64,000 nt of DNA from Anaeramoeba flamelloides (taxonomy: Eukaryota > Metamonada > Anaeramoebidae): contig JANTQA010000023.1 of NCBI GenBank assembly GCA_027625915.1, positions 19,592,001 through 19,656,000 of the forward strand, written 5' to 3'. The position numbers and the translations under genes were made by a program. The first letter of the stretch is position 1. The number at the start of each line of letters is the position of its first letter. Under the pieces are notes generated by a model, which had not been told where the DNA came from, did no database searches, and was given only the letters and a program-made list of their open reading frames with translations. Positions 1 through 11,928 of the stretch are shown piece by piece.

Positions 1-3000
1 AACAAAATCACTTGATAGTGTAAGACCAATTCTTCTTTTTCTTTTTAATTTTTAAATGACAGTTATCCGTTTGTGGGCAGCAAGCGCCCTCCAATTTTAT
101 TGAATGTCTTTTTCAAATTTACGTTTTTCTTCCCGTTTTGCAAAACATAATTAAAAAAAAAAAAAGGAATCACTTCTTGAAGAACATACCAAAAAAATTA
201 AAAATATTGCACAAGTCCTAAACCTTCCAAGCCAAGTTGTGGGAATACTTTTAAGACATTTCAATTGGAACTCGGATCGAGTTTTAGAAGGAATGCTTGT
301 CGATCGTGAAAAAACACTTGAAAAGGCCAATATTAATCTTGACGAAAGTAAGTTTGATTGAATTAATCAATTATTTTTTTTTATTTTTCAAAGAATACTC
401 GTTTCTCACAAACAAAATCTTTCAAATACTGACTCCACTTTTTTTAAACAACAATTAACTCAAAAATCATCCTTACATTTTATGATTGGTTTTTTTTTTA
501 AAAATTCTTTTGGTTAATTTTCTCAACTGAATCAAAAATAATCAAACCAAATTTATTTAGTGTTGGAAGAATCAAAAATTTACGAACCAGAAGGCGAAAT
601 GTGCCAAACGTGCTTTAAGAAATTGGAAAAGCAAGACAATATTGCCCTGAAATGTAAACACCCTTTTTGTAGGAATTGTTGGAAAAACTATATAATGTTT
701 CGAATCAAAGAGCAAAATTTAAATGAAATCTTTTGCCAATATAATAAATGTAAACGCAGAGTGACAGAAGAGTTTGTGAAACAAGTTGTTGACAAAGACT
801 CATTTAAAAAATATCAGTAAGTTTTTTTTTTTTTTTTTTTTTTTTGTTGTTTTGTTGACTTTTATATTTAATCCAAACACAATAACACAAAGACCCACGG
901 CAAAACACAGAAATCAACGAATACAATTTTTTATTCTTCAAATTATCACAGAAACCTCAATGTTTTTTTTTTTTTTTTGAATTGTTTACCAATTTTTTTA
1001 TTTCCAATTTCAAGAAAAGAAATACAAAAATTTGTTGAAAGGTGGCAGATTTTTTTCGAAAAAACGAGACACCAAGTTGAAAATTGAATATATAAACACT
1101 TAGTATTCTTAAAATAAATAAAGGTAAAATTCTGAATAAAAATCAAATTTAAAACCACCACAACACTACACACACGTACAAAGAGTGGTGCCTTAATATT
1201 TTAATGATTTCTTCCTAAATTTGTCTTTTTTCGAAAAAATATAAAACTTATCCTATGCGCACCGACGGGAGAACTTTTTTTTCATGAACTTGGGTGTTCT
1301 AATAGCAAAAAATTCCATTTAATAATGAAAGAATAAAAATGTTTGGGGTTGTTTTTGTTTTTTGATTTCTGAAAATTATTTTCGATTTTTGAATTTCTCT
1401 TTCAACCCCAAACATTTTTATTCTATTATTAAATGGAACTTTTTGCTATTAGAAACCCCATACTCGTTATCAAGATACCACTCCCGCTTGGACGCAGAGG
1501 AAATGTTTTGTATTTTTTCGAAAAAAGACAAATTTAGTAAAAAAACTTCAAATATTAAGACATCACTTTTTGCGCATGTGCACTAGTACTAAAAAATAAA
1601 ATGGAAATATTCCAAGTTAGACAAAAGATCCTTTTCATTAACCTTTCATCATTAATAATAAAGTTTATTTACAATATAATCAAAACTCCAGAACTTCAAA
1701 TTCTTGAGGCTATTCTATTGATTGCTTTTAGTAGTACCACACTTTTTAAAAGTCTCTAGTCGAGAAAACAAGTTTTTTTTCGATGTAAATAATTTCAAAT
1801 AACTTCATCAATGGGTGAATTTTAGTCAAATTCAAGTTGGGGATATTTACTTTAATAGACAACCAATAGTTTTGAAAATGTTTTACTCATCTAATAAAAA
1901 ACTGAAATAGAGAAAAAAATTCATCAGGATAAATATTTCGTGTCCTAGGTTTTTTTTAATTAAAGAAATAAATAGAACATTTATTTAATTTCCAGTTTAT
2001 TTCAAAAAGTAAAAAAAGCCTAATGAAAGTGTCTTAGATTTTCCAGAATTCAAAATAATTGAGTAAAATCTATGGTTTTACTCAATTCTTTTGAATTTTG
2101 GAAAAGCTAGACGAAAGTGTCCGTCAAGTGTCGCCAATTGCCATCAAGTGCCTAGGTTTTCCAGAATTCAAAAAAACCTAAAGAAAATCGATAGATTTTC
2201 GAAATAAAATAGAAAACCTCAAAAAAACCTAGAACACTTCACAAATAAATAGAAAACTCAAAAAAATCTAACGAAAATCTATTGATTTCCAAATAGACAA
2301 AAAATAAACAGAAAACTCAAGAAAAGCTAACGGCGGTTTTTTTACTTTTTGAAATAAACCGAAAATTTCAAAAATTTCCAGTTTATTACAAAAATTAAAA
2401 AAAACCGAACGCAAAGTGTCCTAGGTTTTCCAGAATTAAAAAGAATAAAGTAAAATCAAATAGATTTTACTCTATTCTTTTGAATCCTGGAAAACCTAAC
2501 GGAAAATCAAAAAAAAAAATATTTTTTTCAATTTAAATTATAAATAATTCTTTAATTTTTCAAATAATTGATTCCCGGTTTGAAAGATATCTATTAAATT
2601 TAAAATACTTTTAAAATATAATCAAATAACCTCTTAACCGTGAAAAAAAAAAAAAAATTTAAAAAAAATCTTAATAGAATCTGCAAAATTGGATTTTCCA
2701 ACTTCAATTATAATAAAAACTGTGGGTTTATAAAAGATCTTGGATCAAAAATCTTTTATTAACCAATAATGTTTTATTACAATTTAAGTTATCAAAAAGC
2801 TGAAAATTAGCAAATGTTTAATTTTTTTTATAAAAAATTTTAATCATTATCATGAAGTGCAAAAAAACATAAATTTATCAAAAAAACTTTTAAAATGTAT
2901 TTTTTTTCGAAAACTAAACTAAAATTCCAAAATTTTCGACACAGTTAAAACAGCTCAAGCAATCACAATAATACAATTTAATACAAATTTGAAATAATTT

Positions 3001-5671
3001 TAATATTTGTAAAAATATGAAAATCATTTTTTCATCTTTTAGTTCTTTATTTTCATTTATTTTTTTGAATTATGTAACCTGCTTCGTTCGATCAAAATTT
3101 TATTCAACAATTGATATTATGCTAAAGTTGGTTTCTTCAAGACAGATGAACTCAAATAAAATTAGTTAATGGTATCTAACCTTTTGATCGATCAATAAAT
3201 CCTAATAGAATTTTTACAAATTTACCAATACCAATTTTTTATTAGCCCATCTATAAAATTTTTAACACACCAATAATTTATTTGTATTGGTAATTATTTA
3301 TTTATTGTTTTGTGAGTATTGTAATTTATAAACAATTATTAACATTTCAATTAGTGAATGGTTCTAATTTGGTATTTCTTATAGAATTGATAACATAAGA
3401 TTTTTTTTGTTTTCAAAAATTGAATTTTGGTATGTTAAAAATTTTGAATTAGAGTTTAAAATAAGTTTCAAAGACTTCTAACAACTGTATCTAGATACTA
3501 CTTTCTATACGATCTTTGAATTAGAAGTTGTAAATTTAGTCAATTCAAAATTCTCTCTTTATTGATTAAATATGTTTTTATAACATTTAACCCTTAACAA
3601 TAAATACAAAAGCTTTGAAAATTAAGGCATTATTTTTTATAATTTAAAACACCCACAAAACAATTATAAATCATCTTGCCAAAAATTTTATAAAAAACTT
3701 TTTTTTTTTTTTTTTTTTTTTGATTTATTGTCAAGGGTTAAATGTTTTAAAAACACTTAATATGTTCGAGATAATTTATAATTGCCTACATTTCTGTCTT
3801 CTAATTCAAAGAGTATATAGACAGAAACAGTCATCAGAAGAATTTTAAATTCAATTTAGTTTTCTAAGGTAAAAGGAAGGGTCTAAAAAAAAAAAGTCTA
3901 GAATAAGAGAAAAGTGGAGTAATAAAAAATAAAGGATTTGAAGATATAAAAAATAAAGAATTTGAAAATAGATAATAAGAAAAGAACTTAAAGTTATGAA
4001 TCCGACCCAATTTGCATCTTTGGCATTGTTAGGGATTATTTGCATTTGAATTCCTTTTTCCTAATAGTGTGTTTAAAATTTGGAGAGAGTACAGCAAAAA
4101 AATACATTGATAAATTTGTAAAAATTCTATTAATAATTATTGATCGATCAAAATGTTAGATACTATCGACTGATTTTATTTGGGTTCTTCTATTTAAAAG
4201 AACACAACTTTAACCAAATATCAATCATTCTAAAAAAATTTTTTAATAAAAGAAACATAACAAGATTACATAATTGAAACAATAACAATTAAACAAAAAC
4301 CAAAAAACAAAAAAATAATTGAACAAAAAAACCAAAATTCTCTTTCTTTTTTTCCCATTTCCATATTTTGACTCAATTCCCTTTGACAATCGATTGTTAA
4401 TGCATGTTTTAATATAATTTTGTTAATTTAACAAGTTCCACATTTTAAAAAAAATCTTTTTTATATATCTCAATTTTCTTTTCAAATTAATTAAAAATTA
4501 AAAAAATAAAAATCAAAATTTGTATAGGAATATTCTTGCAAAATCATTTGTTAATACAAATCCTGAAAATGTATGGTGCCCTAAAGCAGATTGTGGGAAA
4601 GTTTGCAATGAAAGTATGATCACATTGGGTACAAATGCGAAATGCACATGTGGGCATTATTTCTGTTTTGATTGTAAACAAGAAGCCCATTCCCCAACAA
4701 CTTGTGAGCAATATAAGGAATGGAAGAAAAAAATTGAAGGTGATTCCGAGACACAAAATTGGCTAACTGCAAACACAAGAGAATGTCCAAAGTGTAGCAA
4801 GCATATTGAAAAAAATGGAGGATGTAATCATATGACATGTAAAAAGGAAACGCAAGGATGTGGGTATGAATTTTGCTGGGTGTGCTTGGGGCCCTGGTCA
4901 ATTCACGGGACAGAGTATTATAAATGTAATCATTACGATCCTAAAAAGCACGATAATCAAAATGTGGAAAAATCCAAAAGGGCATTAGAACGATATCTTC
5001 ATTATTCTACAAGGTATGAAAACCACAACCAATCACTTAAATTTGAAAAAAAATTAATTGTAAAAACTCAAAAAGCACTTCAAACCATTTCGGAAACAGA
5101 AGACATAAGTTGGCTAGATTTAACATTTTTAGAATCAGCAGTTAATCAACTTTGTGAGTGTAGACACGTTTTAAAATGGACTTATGTGTTTGCATTTTAT
5201 TTAAGAGATTATTCGAAAGCAAAAGAATTCTTTGAATTTGTTCAAGAAAGATTAGAACACACAACAGAACAATTAAGTCACGTTTTAGAAGGCGACATCA
5301 GAAAAATTGATCCAAGTGAGGCTTTGAATTTTACAAGCATCGCTCATAGACAACTATACAATTTATTTGATACAGTTCACACAGGGCTACCCGAAGGAAT
5401 GACAAAAGGCCATGAAAATGATATTATCGAAGAAGAAAATGAAAAGGAAATTGAAAAGGAAAACAACAATAATACCCAAGAACAGCAACAGGAGAACAAC
5501 AGCAATAATAATAATAATAATAATAATAATGATAATACTAACAGTAACAATAGCAACAACAGCAACAATAATAATAATAACCAAGAGTCAGAACTGGAAC
5601 TTATTTCAAATGAAATTGATCTTGTAGAAGAGAATTTTAGTATTGAAATAAATCCATTCGAAGAAAATTAA
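1..5671 (+). CDS. Ariadne-type RBR E3 ubiquitin ligase (5' end missing)
   Basis: Exons read as (tail of an earlier exon ending at 19), 167-347, 561-816 and 4528-5671; introns 20-166, 348-560 and 817-4527. Phases match and the last three exons give 526 residues. The order is that of Ariadne ligases: a UBA-like helical segment with LLRHFNW (about residues 10-55), RING1 (from MCQTC, about 75-135), IBR (about 163-205), RING2 (about 232-275), then the Ariadne autoinhibitory domain (about 290-440, with SLKFEKKL and TYVFAFYLRDY). RING2 contains GGCNHMTC; its first Cys (about residue 245 of the visible part) is the ubiquitin-accepting Cys of the family, so the protein should be catalytically competent and switched on by neddylated cullins. 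The C-terminal ~80 residues are acidic and Asn-rich. Oddity: a 3.7 kb intron full of repeats. The start codon lies before the window. Family assignment is firm; the exon ending at 19 is tentative. Confidence 0.93.
1173..1596. repeat. Foldback element in RBR intron
   Basis: Imperfect inverted repeat with arms of roughly 180-200 bp. The inner arms, 1297-1351 and 1403-1454, are almost perfect (AATAGCAAAAA left, TTTTTGCTATT right). The outer arms share TTTTTTCGAAAAAAG. It has the form of a hairpin MITE. No coding capacity was seen and no clear target duplication was identified. Confidence 0.75.
1620..2870 (+). repeat. 1.3 kb dispersed repeat with central hairpin cluster, copy 1
   Basis: Unique left flank (1620-1910), a central run of short hairpins using CCTAGGTTTT / AAAACCTAACG arms (about 1930-2510), and a unique right flank (2520-2870). 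The same three-part structure recurs at 35720-37130 and, in reverse orientation with the right flank and hairpins clear, at about 18480-19090. It lies inside the large RBR intron. Confidence 0.7.
3050..4275. repeat. Large inverted-repeat element in RBR intron
   Basis: Segments 3050-3260 and 4090-4275 are diverged reverse complements (ATTATGTAAC against ATTACATAAT; both carry GATCGATCAA). A second inner inverted pair lies at about 3480-3600 and 3720-3850 (ACATTTAACCCTT against AAGGGTTAAATGT). The whole could fold into a stem of more than 300 bp. The ends resemble the Tc1-like elements at 31.4 and 38.4 kb. Confidence 0.6.
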
Positions 5672-6065
5672 TAATTTATTTCTTATTACTTTTAATTTTA
5701 TTAAAAATTTACAAAATTTTACAATAATTAATAATAGAAATAAGAAATATCTTTATTTGAAAAATTTTTTTTAACTCTAATTTTTTATTATTATTTAAAT
5801 TTTAATTTCTTAATTTAAAAAGAATCGAAAAATTTGAATTTTTTTTTTTTTAGTATATTGAAAAATTTTTATAAAAATTTAAAGAAACGAAATAGTGATA
5901 AAAACTTTTTTATAACAAGAAATAAATAATATAAATTAACACACAAGTTAATTTTGAAATAATTTTTCATATTTTTTTTCGAAACGAAAGATATATACAA
6001 AATATTACATCCACTATTCATCATTTAATATCAGAATTCAATTTAAAAAATTTCGTTCCATGAAA
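5672..6065. other. RBR 3' flank, no gene seen
   Basis: AT-rich 3' flank of the RBR gene with A and T homopolymers. No ORF, RNA gene or repeat was recognised before the first MITE. Confidence 0.5.
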
Positions 6066-6264
6066 TACAGTCAGTTTAATTTTTAAGGCACAAACTTTCA
6101 ACGAAATTTAAGGCACAAAAAAATCAAATTAAGGCAAAAAATTTGGAATTTTTTTTTTTACAATTTATTTTTACTAGAATTTGAATTTTGTGCTTTAATT
6201 TGAGATTTTTATTGTGCCTTAAATTTCGTAGAAAGTTTGTGTCTTAAAAGTGAAACTGACTGTA
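6066..6264 (+). mobile_element. TA-flanked palindromic MITE, copy 1
   Basis: Starts TACAGTCAGTTT and ends AACTGACTGTA. The two halves are reverse complements around an AT-rich loop (TTTACAATTTATTTTTACTAG). Flanking TA and CAGT termini are typical of Tc1/mariner-derived MITEs. This copy's 5' end is slightly diverged. Confidence 0.9.
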
Positions 6265-6806
6265 AAACAAAAACCGTAAAAAAGAATTTGATATATATTT
6301 TTAAACAATTTAATAATATCTATCTGTTTTGATAAAAACTGCCAATTTTGATAAAAGAACTTGAGTTAGATGATAATCTCAACAAAGAAAAAAAATTAAT
6401 ATATTAAGGGACTGGCGAATCTTATTTTTTTTTTCCCTAATGCAATAAAGTAATTATTTCCACACAAGAATACAATCAAGCTTGAAAAACAAACCCATTT
6501 TTAAACTTTAGAGAAATGAGTTATCATTTTTAAAAGAATTGACTTTTTACAATATATTTTCAGTAAAAAATCTTGATCCTCGTTTTTTTTTGGATTAAAG
6601 TATTTTGAAAAAGAAAAAGAATAAATCACAAATTATTTTTATTTGATGAAATTTCACTTTAAGTAATCCTTGATAAATAAAATTCCTAAATTTTTGACAT
6701 AGTTAAAAGAATTGAAAGAATAACAAGAGTAATACATTTTAAGTGAATTTGGAAACAAACTCCATTTCACTCAAAGGGGAAAGCCAAGTATGAAACTTTC
6801 ACTTTT

Positions 6807-6985
6807 TTAAGGGACTAGTCTCTATTATTTTTTTTTGGATTAATTTCTAAATAAGGATTCCTTATCTAGAAACATGTTTAAGATTGAAAATAAATTGGGG
6901 ATTTCAAATCTAAGTAATTGGCAAAAAGTTTTCTTAATCTAAATAAAATTTTGGAAGTAAAATTTCATCGAAATTAGTCCCTTAA
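6807..6985. mobile_element. TTAA-flanked short inverted-repeat element
   Basis: TTAA at 6807-6810 and 6982-6985 flank a 171 bp unit with inverted ends GGGACTAGT / ATTAGTCCC. TTAA target duplication is used by piggyBac and Sola3 transposons; the GGG-first termini differ from canonical piggyBac CCY-first ends, so the superfamily is left open. Confidence 0.75.
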
Positions 6986-7676
6986 GAATCAACCAAACAA
7001 AGATTGTTTAGAAATTAGAGAAATAATAAACTTCAGATTAGAGTCGATAATCATCATATAAAAAACTAAACAAATCATAAATTACAAAAAAAAAAAAAAT
7101 GTTAAAAAAAATTTTGGGATCCTTTCATTGGAAGTCTCATGCAAAATTCCCAATTTCTTTGGAAAATAAAAATTGTTGACAATACGATTTTTTTAACTTG
7201 CAAATATATATATTTTAAAACAAAATACAAAGTCCCACTTTTCTGAATGTTAATTTGGAGTTTCAAAATTTTTTTTTTCAAATTTAATTTTCTAAAAAAA
7301 AAAATAAAAAAGAAGAAAAAAAATAAAAAATAAAAATCAAAAGACCAAAAAAATAAAAAATTGGAAACTGAGAAAAAATGATTTTGATCTAAAAATTAAA
7401 ATTTATATTGAGAAGAATAATGAATTAAACTCGTTGAATATGTTCTATTTCTTCAATAAAACTGGGTACCTTTGACTGAAAAAGATTTTAATCTTGATCT
7501 TACAAACTCAACATAATCAGACTTGGACATTTAGAGAAAAACCAAAAAAACCTCATTTTGAGTAGCTTTTCCTCTAAGAAAAAAAATTGAGAATTTTAAT
7601 CCTCCAAAAGTAAAATAGGTAGAACACACCCACCTAGTCGTAAATTTCCATCACTTCACGTGTTCACAGTCCAGAA

Positions 7677-7876
7677 TACAGTCAGTTTCACTTTTAAGGT
7701 TAAACTTTCAACGAAATTTAAGGCACAATCAAAATCTCAAATTAAAGCACAAAATACAAATTCTAGTAAAAATAAATTGTAAAAACTAAAATTCCAAAAT
7801 TTGTGCTTTAATTTGAGATTTTTTTATGCCTTAAATTTCGTTGAAAGTTTGTGTCTTAAAAGTGAAACTGATTGTA
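7677..7876 (-). mobile_element. TA-flanked palindromic MITE, copy 2
   Basis: Ends TACAGTCAGTTTCAC / GTGAAACTGATTGTA. Loop orientation is opposite to the 6066 copy. Nested in the hAT-like element. Confidence 0.9.
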
Positions 7877-8190
7877 ACAATAAAATAAAAGGAATTTTTT
7901 TTTAATCTTTTTAATTAATTTTCAAGTTTCCTTTTGAAAATTATTATTGGAAGGATGGGAAGATAGATACCACAAAAGAAGACCAAACACACAACCATCA
8001 ATTATTCTTGTTATGCTCGAGATGGACAGTTAGAATGAAAACAAAATAAAAAAAAATCTAACAAATCAAATTCTCGAACAAAATAAATTAAGAAAAACAA
8101 AACACCAGGAAAAACAAAAACAAAGAAGAACAAGAACAACATCAACAACAAAACAAGGAATAACAAGAAGAAAAACAATAACAACATCAA

Positions 8191-8391
8191 TACAGTCAGT
8201 TTCACTTTTAAGGCACAAACTTTCAACGAAATTTGAGGCACAAAAAAAATCTCAAATTAAAGCACAAATTTTGGAATTTTTTTTTTACAATTTATTTTTA
8301 CTAGAATTTGAATTTTGTGCTTTAATTTGAGATTTTTATTGTACCTTAAATTTCGTTGAAAGTTTGTGCCCTAAAAGTGAAACTGACTGTA
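8191..8391 (+). mobile_element. TA-flanked palindromic MITE, copy 3
   Basis: Near-perfect palindrome bounded by TACAGTCAGTTTCAC and GTGAAACTGACTGTA, inserted in the T-depleted tract. Confidence 0.92.
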
Positions 8392-8657
8392 CCGAAAACT
8401 CAATCAAAAAGAACAAGAAGAAAAACAAGAAAAAAAACGAAGAAGAAGAACAACAAAAAAAAGAAAAACAACAAGAAGAACAAAACAAGGAAGAACAAGA
8501 AGAAAAAAAATACAACTGTAATACCAAAAACAACCAAAAAAAAAAACAAATAAGCATAACAAAAAAAAAGAAAAACAAGAAGAATAACAACAAGAACAAC
8601 AAAACAAGGAAGAAAAAGAAGAAAACAAGAACAAAATAAAAACCAAAAAGTTAACAA

Positions 8658-8859
8658 TACAGTCAGTTTCACTTTTAAGGCACAAACTTTCAACGAAATT
8701 TAAGGAACAATAAAAATCTCAAATTAATGCACAAAATTTGGAATTTTTTTTTTTACAATTTATTTTTACTAGAATTTGAATTTTGTGCCTTAAATTGAGA
8801 TTTTTATCGTGCCTTAAATTTCGTTGAAAGTTTGTGCCTTAAAAGTGAAACTGACTGTA
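8658..8859 (+). mobile_element. TA-flanked palindromic MITE, copy 4
   Basis: Same termini and orientation as copy 3, with only a few differences. Also inserted in the T-depleted tract. Confidence 0.92.
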
Positions 8860-9127
8860 AGAACAAGAAAAAAAACAAGAACAAAACAAAAAAGCAAAAC
8901 AAAATAAAAAAAATCACAAAAACAAAACACAAAAACCAAAACAAATTTTCAAAAAAAAAATACGAACACAAATATCAAAAAATAACAATTGTCAGTCAAA
9001 CCGTTAATCAGAATTGTTTTTTAAAACAAATATTTTCTCACTTTTTTCTCTTCTTCTTTATTTTATTTTTTTCTTCATAAACAAAAAAAAAAAAAAACAA
9101 ATTTAATAACATTTTAAACATTTCAAG

Positions 9128-9216
9128 GTTTTTATCCCACTAACAATCAAAATTTAACCTATCATAAAACAGAAGAGACTATCAACGAAACTGACTCTCT
9201 TCTTTGTGAAGAATAA
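9128..9216 (+). other. Possible orphan 3' exon
   Basis: After a TTTCAAG acceptor-like site an open frame reads FYPTNNQNLTYHKTEE and ends in TAA at 9214-9216. The composition is more coding-like than its surroundings, but no upstream exon could be joined and it sits inside the hAT-like element. It may be a remnant carried by that element. Confidence 0.2.
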
Positions 9217-9699
9217 ACAAAAACAAATCCTTTTTTTTTGAGTTCTTTTTTTTTTTTTTTTTTGTCATTTTTCTTTTCAAGATCCAGTTTTTGAAAAACA
9301 CATTTTGAAAAACAAATTTTTTTTTCAAATTTTTAAGAGTTTAATTACCATAATTCGATGAGGCAATAAGTGAAAAGACGTCACTTTTTACAAAAATACA
9401 CTATTGATTTTCCCAAAAAGAAATCTTCAAAATTTTACCTTGAAAAAATGTAAAACCCAAAATTCGATTTTTGAGTAAATTAATAATTTCTTCTCTAAAA
9501 ATCACTTTACTAATGAGATCTATCGAAAAATCGAAGAGTCATATATTAAATAAACACGGAGGAAATTAGAGAATGAGGAATGTTTTTTGGATTTAGAGAA
9601 ATCCCTTTCTCTAAATTTTTGTTATTTTTTCCTCATTTTGTCCAAGTCTGAACATAATTCGTCTTTTGATATTTTGTTTTAATTTCCTATTTTCAGGTC

Positions 9700-9990
9700 T
9701 GTAATCTAATTCTTTAGATTATTAAAAAAAATTTTTTTCAAGGGTTGATAGAAGGTTTTTGGTGTTGAGTTTCTTAAATAGAAAAATAACATAAAGTTAG
9801 TTGATGGTCTCTAATCATTTGATCGATCAAACATTGTTAGTGAAATTTCAACAAATATACCAATACATTTTTTTTGTTCAGCTCTCTCAATCATTCTGAC
9901 AGATGGATTTTTATTCGTTTTTTATATTTTTTTCTTTTATTTAGATGAAAATAATTACTAATTAAAAAAATTAATACTTGGTCAACCTAA
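9700..9990 (+). mobile_element. Diverged Tc1-like element fragment
   Basis: Resembles the 38.4 kb element: GTTGATAGAAGGTTT, ATCATTTGATCGATCAAA, and a shared segment ending AATACTTGGT. The terminal inverted repeats are no longer clear. Confidence 0.5.
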
Positions 9991-10430
9991 ACCTAATCTA
10001 TACTATTTGTTGCAAAATAAATTGAACAAAATTTTCATTCAGCTTTCCAAAAATTAATTTTTAATCATTTAACATTTCTTAATTTTTAATTCCTAAACCA
10101 GTTTATTATTCATTTCCCTTTTAGAGAATTCGAGAACTTTGATGATATCTTTTGATACTTGAGATGTGATTTTTTGGAAAGTTGTATGATAATTTTGTTC
10201 AATTTATTTTAAAATTAACAGTATTACTTTTTGAAAAATATTATAAATTTGGATATTTTTACCTTTTTTTTTTTTTTTTGATTTTGGATGTTCTTAAATA
10301 AACAATAGCATTGTTTTTTTTTTTTTTTTTTTTTTTACCAATTACAGATTGTAAACCACCTTAAACTCAAACTTTTTTTTTTTTTTCTTAATTTTTTGAA
10401 TAATGTTTAATTGAGTTTAAAACTAAACTA

Positions 10431-11116
10431 TTTTTCAAACAAAAGGGCACACCTCTCAAATCGTCAATATCATCGAATTTGATTGTTAATAAGATAATTA
10501 CTTATTGGTGATTTTCATTTTAATTATTCATTTTTTCATTTTTTGCTTTTTTATTTTTGGATATTGAACAGTTGGAAAATGAAAAAGCAAGAGCAGAAAA
10601 AATCAATTTGGAAATAATCTACCTGTGTAGAAACTGAAACAGTTAAACTTTGATTTCGAATGAACTAGATATAGGGATTTTGAAAGACCATTATTGGATT
10701 GATGCATGGAACAAAGAAAAGAGAAATAAAGAAAAAACATTCCAACAAAATACCCAGATGAATTGTGGTTTTATATTGAATATGAGACTTTAAAGAACAA
10801 AAGTTTGACGTGTAAAATATTATCAATAAAATGTGGAGAACTTTTTCCCAATTCGCCTTGTTCAAAGGTTTTTATTATTATAATTTTTTTTCATTACAAT
10901 TTACAAAACGAGATTTCTCATTTCAAATAAAAGGGCACACCAATTTTTAAAATATTGAATTATAATTTTTATTGTTTAGTTTTAATGAGTTTTAAAGATT
11001 CATTTGAGTGTTTTTTTATGTTTTAAAGCGTTTCTTAGATTTTAGAATGATACTACAATTAATTTGATTCATTTATGAATAATTCTTAAAATTTTTTGTG
11101 CCCTTTTATTTGAAAA
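10431..11116. mobile_element. Inverted-repeat element(s) with AAAGGGCACACC ends
   Basis: CAAATAAAAGGGCACACC at about 10925 and its reverse complement GTGCCCTTTTATTTG at about 11099 bound a 195 bp MITE. A second copy of the left end, CAAACAAAAGGGCACACC, lies at about 10437 in the same direction. Either a larger element (10431-11116) or two neighbours are present. Between the left ends, 10560-10860 contains broken coding-like sequence (QLENEKARAEKINLE on +) that I cannot assign. Confidence 0.6.
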
Positions 11117-11400
11117 AGAGTTTATATTTTTGAAATTGAGACTTATTTTAACAACATAGGAAATATGGGGTATATATTGAACAATTTGAGATCAGTATAA
11201 AGTAATGATTTTTTTATTTTCAATAATTTCTTAAATTTCTTGAAATAGAAAAAATGAGTTAATATTTTTTTTTCAAATGCTCATATGTTAACCAATAAAC
11301 TATTATTATTAAACTAAGTTATTTTATAATTTTTATTTTTATTATTATTATTATTAATTTGAATTATTTTTATTGGTTTGAATATATTTTATCATATTTT

Positions 11401-11601
11401 TACAGTCGGTTTCACTGATAAGACACAAACTTTCTACGAAATTTAAGGCACAAAAAAAATCTCAAATTAAGGCACAAAATTCAAATTCTAGTAAAATAAA
11501 TAGTAAAAAATAAAATTCCAAATTTTGTGCCTTAATTTGAGGTTTTTTTTGTACCTTAAATTTTGTTGAAAGTTTGTGCCTTAAAAGTGAAACTGACTGT
11601 A
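11401..11601 (-). mobile_element. TA-flanked palindromic MITE, copy 5
   Basis: Bounded by TACAGTCGGTTTCAC and GTGAAACTGACTGTA; loop reversed relative to copy 1; a few mismatches between arms. Confidence 0.9.
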
Positions 11602-11727
11602 CAAAAAGATAAGAATTTGTGATATTTGTTTATTCATTTCTAATTACTTACCAACAGAAAGAATTCTGATTGCGTTATTAATTATTATTTATAAATAATC
11701 AAACTCAAAAGTATTTCTTTAGATTAT

Positions 11728-11928
11728 TACAGTCAGTTTCAATTTTAAGGCACAAACTTTCAACAAAATTTAAGGTACAAAAAAAACCTCAAATTAAGGC
11801 ACAAAATTTGGAATTTTATTTTTTACTATTTATTTTACTAGAATTTGAATTTTGTGCCTTAATTTGAGAATTTTTTTGTACCTTAAATTTCGTTGAGAGT
11901 TTGTGCCTTAAAAGTGAAACTGACTGTA
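11728..11928 (+). mobile_element. TA-flanked palindromic MITE, copy 6
   Basis: Bounded by TACAGTCAGTTTCAA and GTGAAACTGACTGTA. Only 126 bp downstream of copy 5 and in the opposite orientation. Confidence 0.9.

Larger units (their letters stand above)
8032..8980 (+). repeat. T-depleted A/C/G tract, split by two MITEs
   Basis: Segments 8040-8190, 8392-8657 and 8860-8980 are almost free of T on the + strand, built of AAC, AAG and AAA triplets (AACAAGAAGAAAAACAACA). With the MITEs at 8191 and 8658 removed it is one compositionally uniform run of about 550 bp. Stops on both strands make a protein unlikely; it reads as a decayed simple-sequence expansion. Confidence 0.7.
7510..9658. mobile_element. 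hAT-like element with 8-bp target duplications, non-autonomous or decayed
   Basis: Perfect 8-bp direct repeats AACATAAT at 7510-7517 and 9651-9658 directly abut 12-bp inverted ends CAGACTTGGACA / TGTCCAAGTCTG (element proper 7518-9650). An 8-bp duplication with CAG-first termini is the pattern of hAT transposons. No transposase could be recognised inside. The interior holds three TA-flanked MITEs (7677, 8191, 8658) and a T-depleted tract, so those insertions are younger than this element. Confidence 0.75.

Noticed and set aside
5377-5627. Minus- and plus-strand open frames of Leu/Ile runs opposite the RBR tail
   Set aside because: Shadows of the Asn/Glu codon repeats of the RBR coding sequence.
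8011-8693. Several overlapping ORFs rich in Phe/Leu or Lys/Asn, some starting with the peptide KVCALKVKLTV
   Set aside because: The common peptide is the translated end of the MITE; the rest is the T-depleted tract read in different frames.
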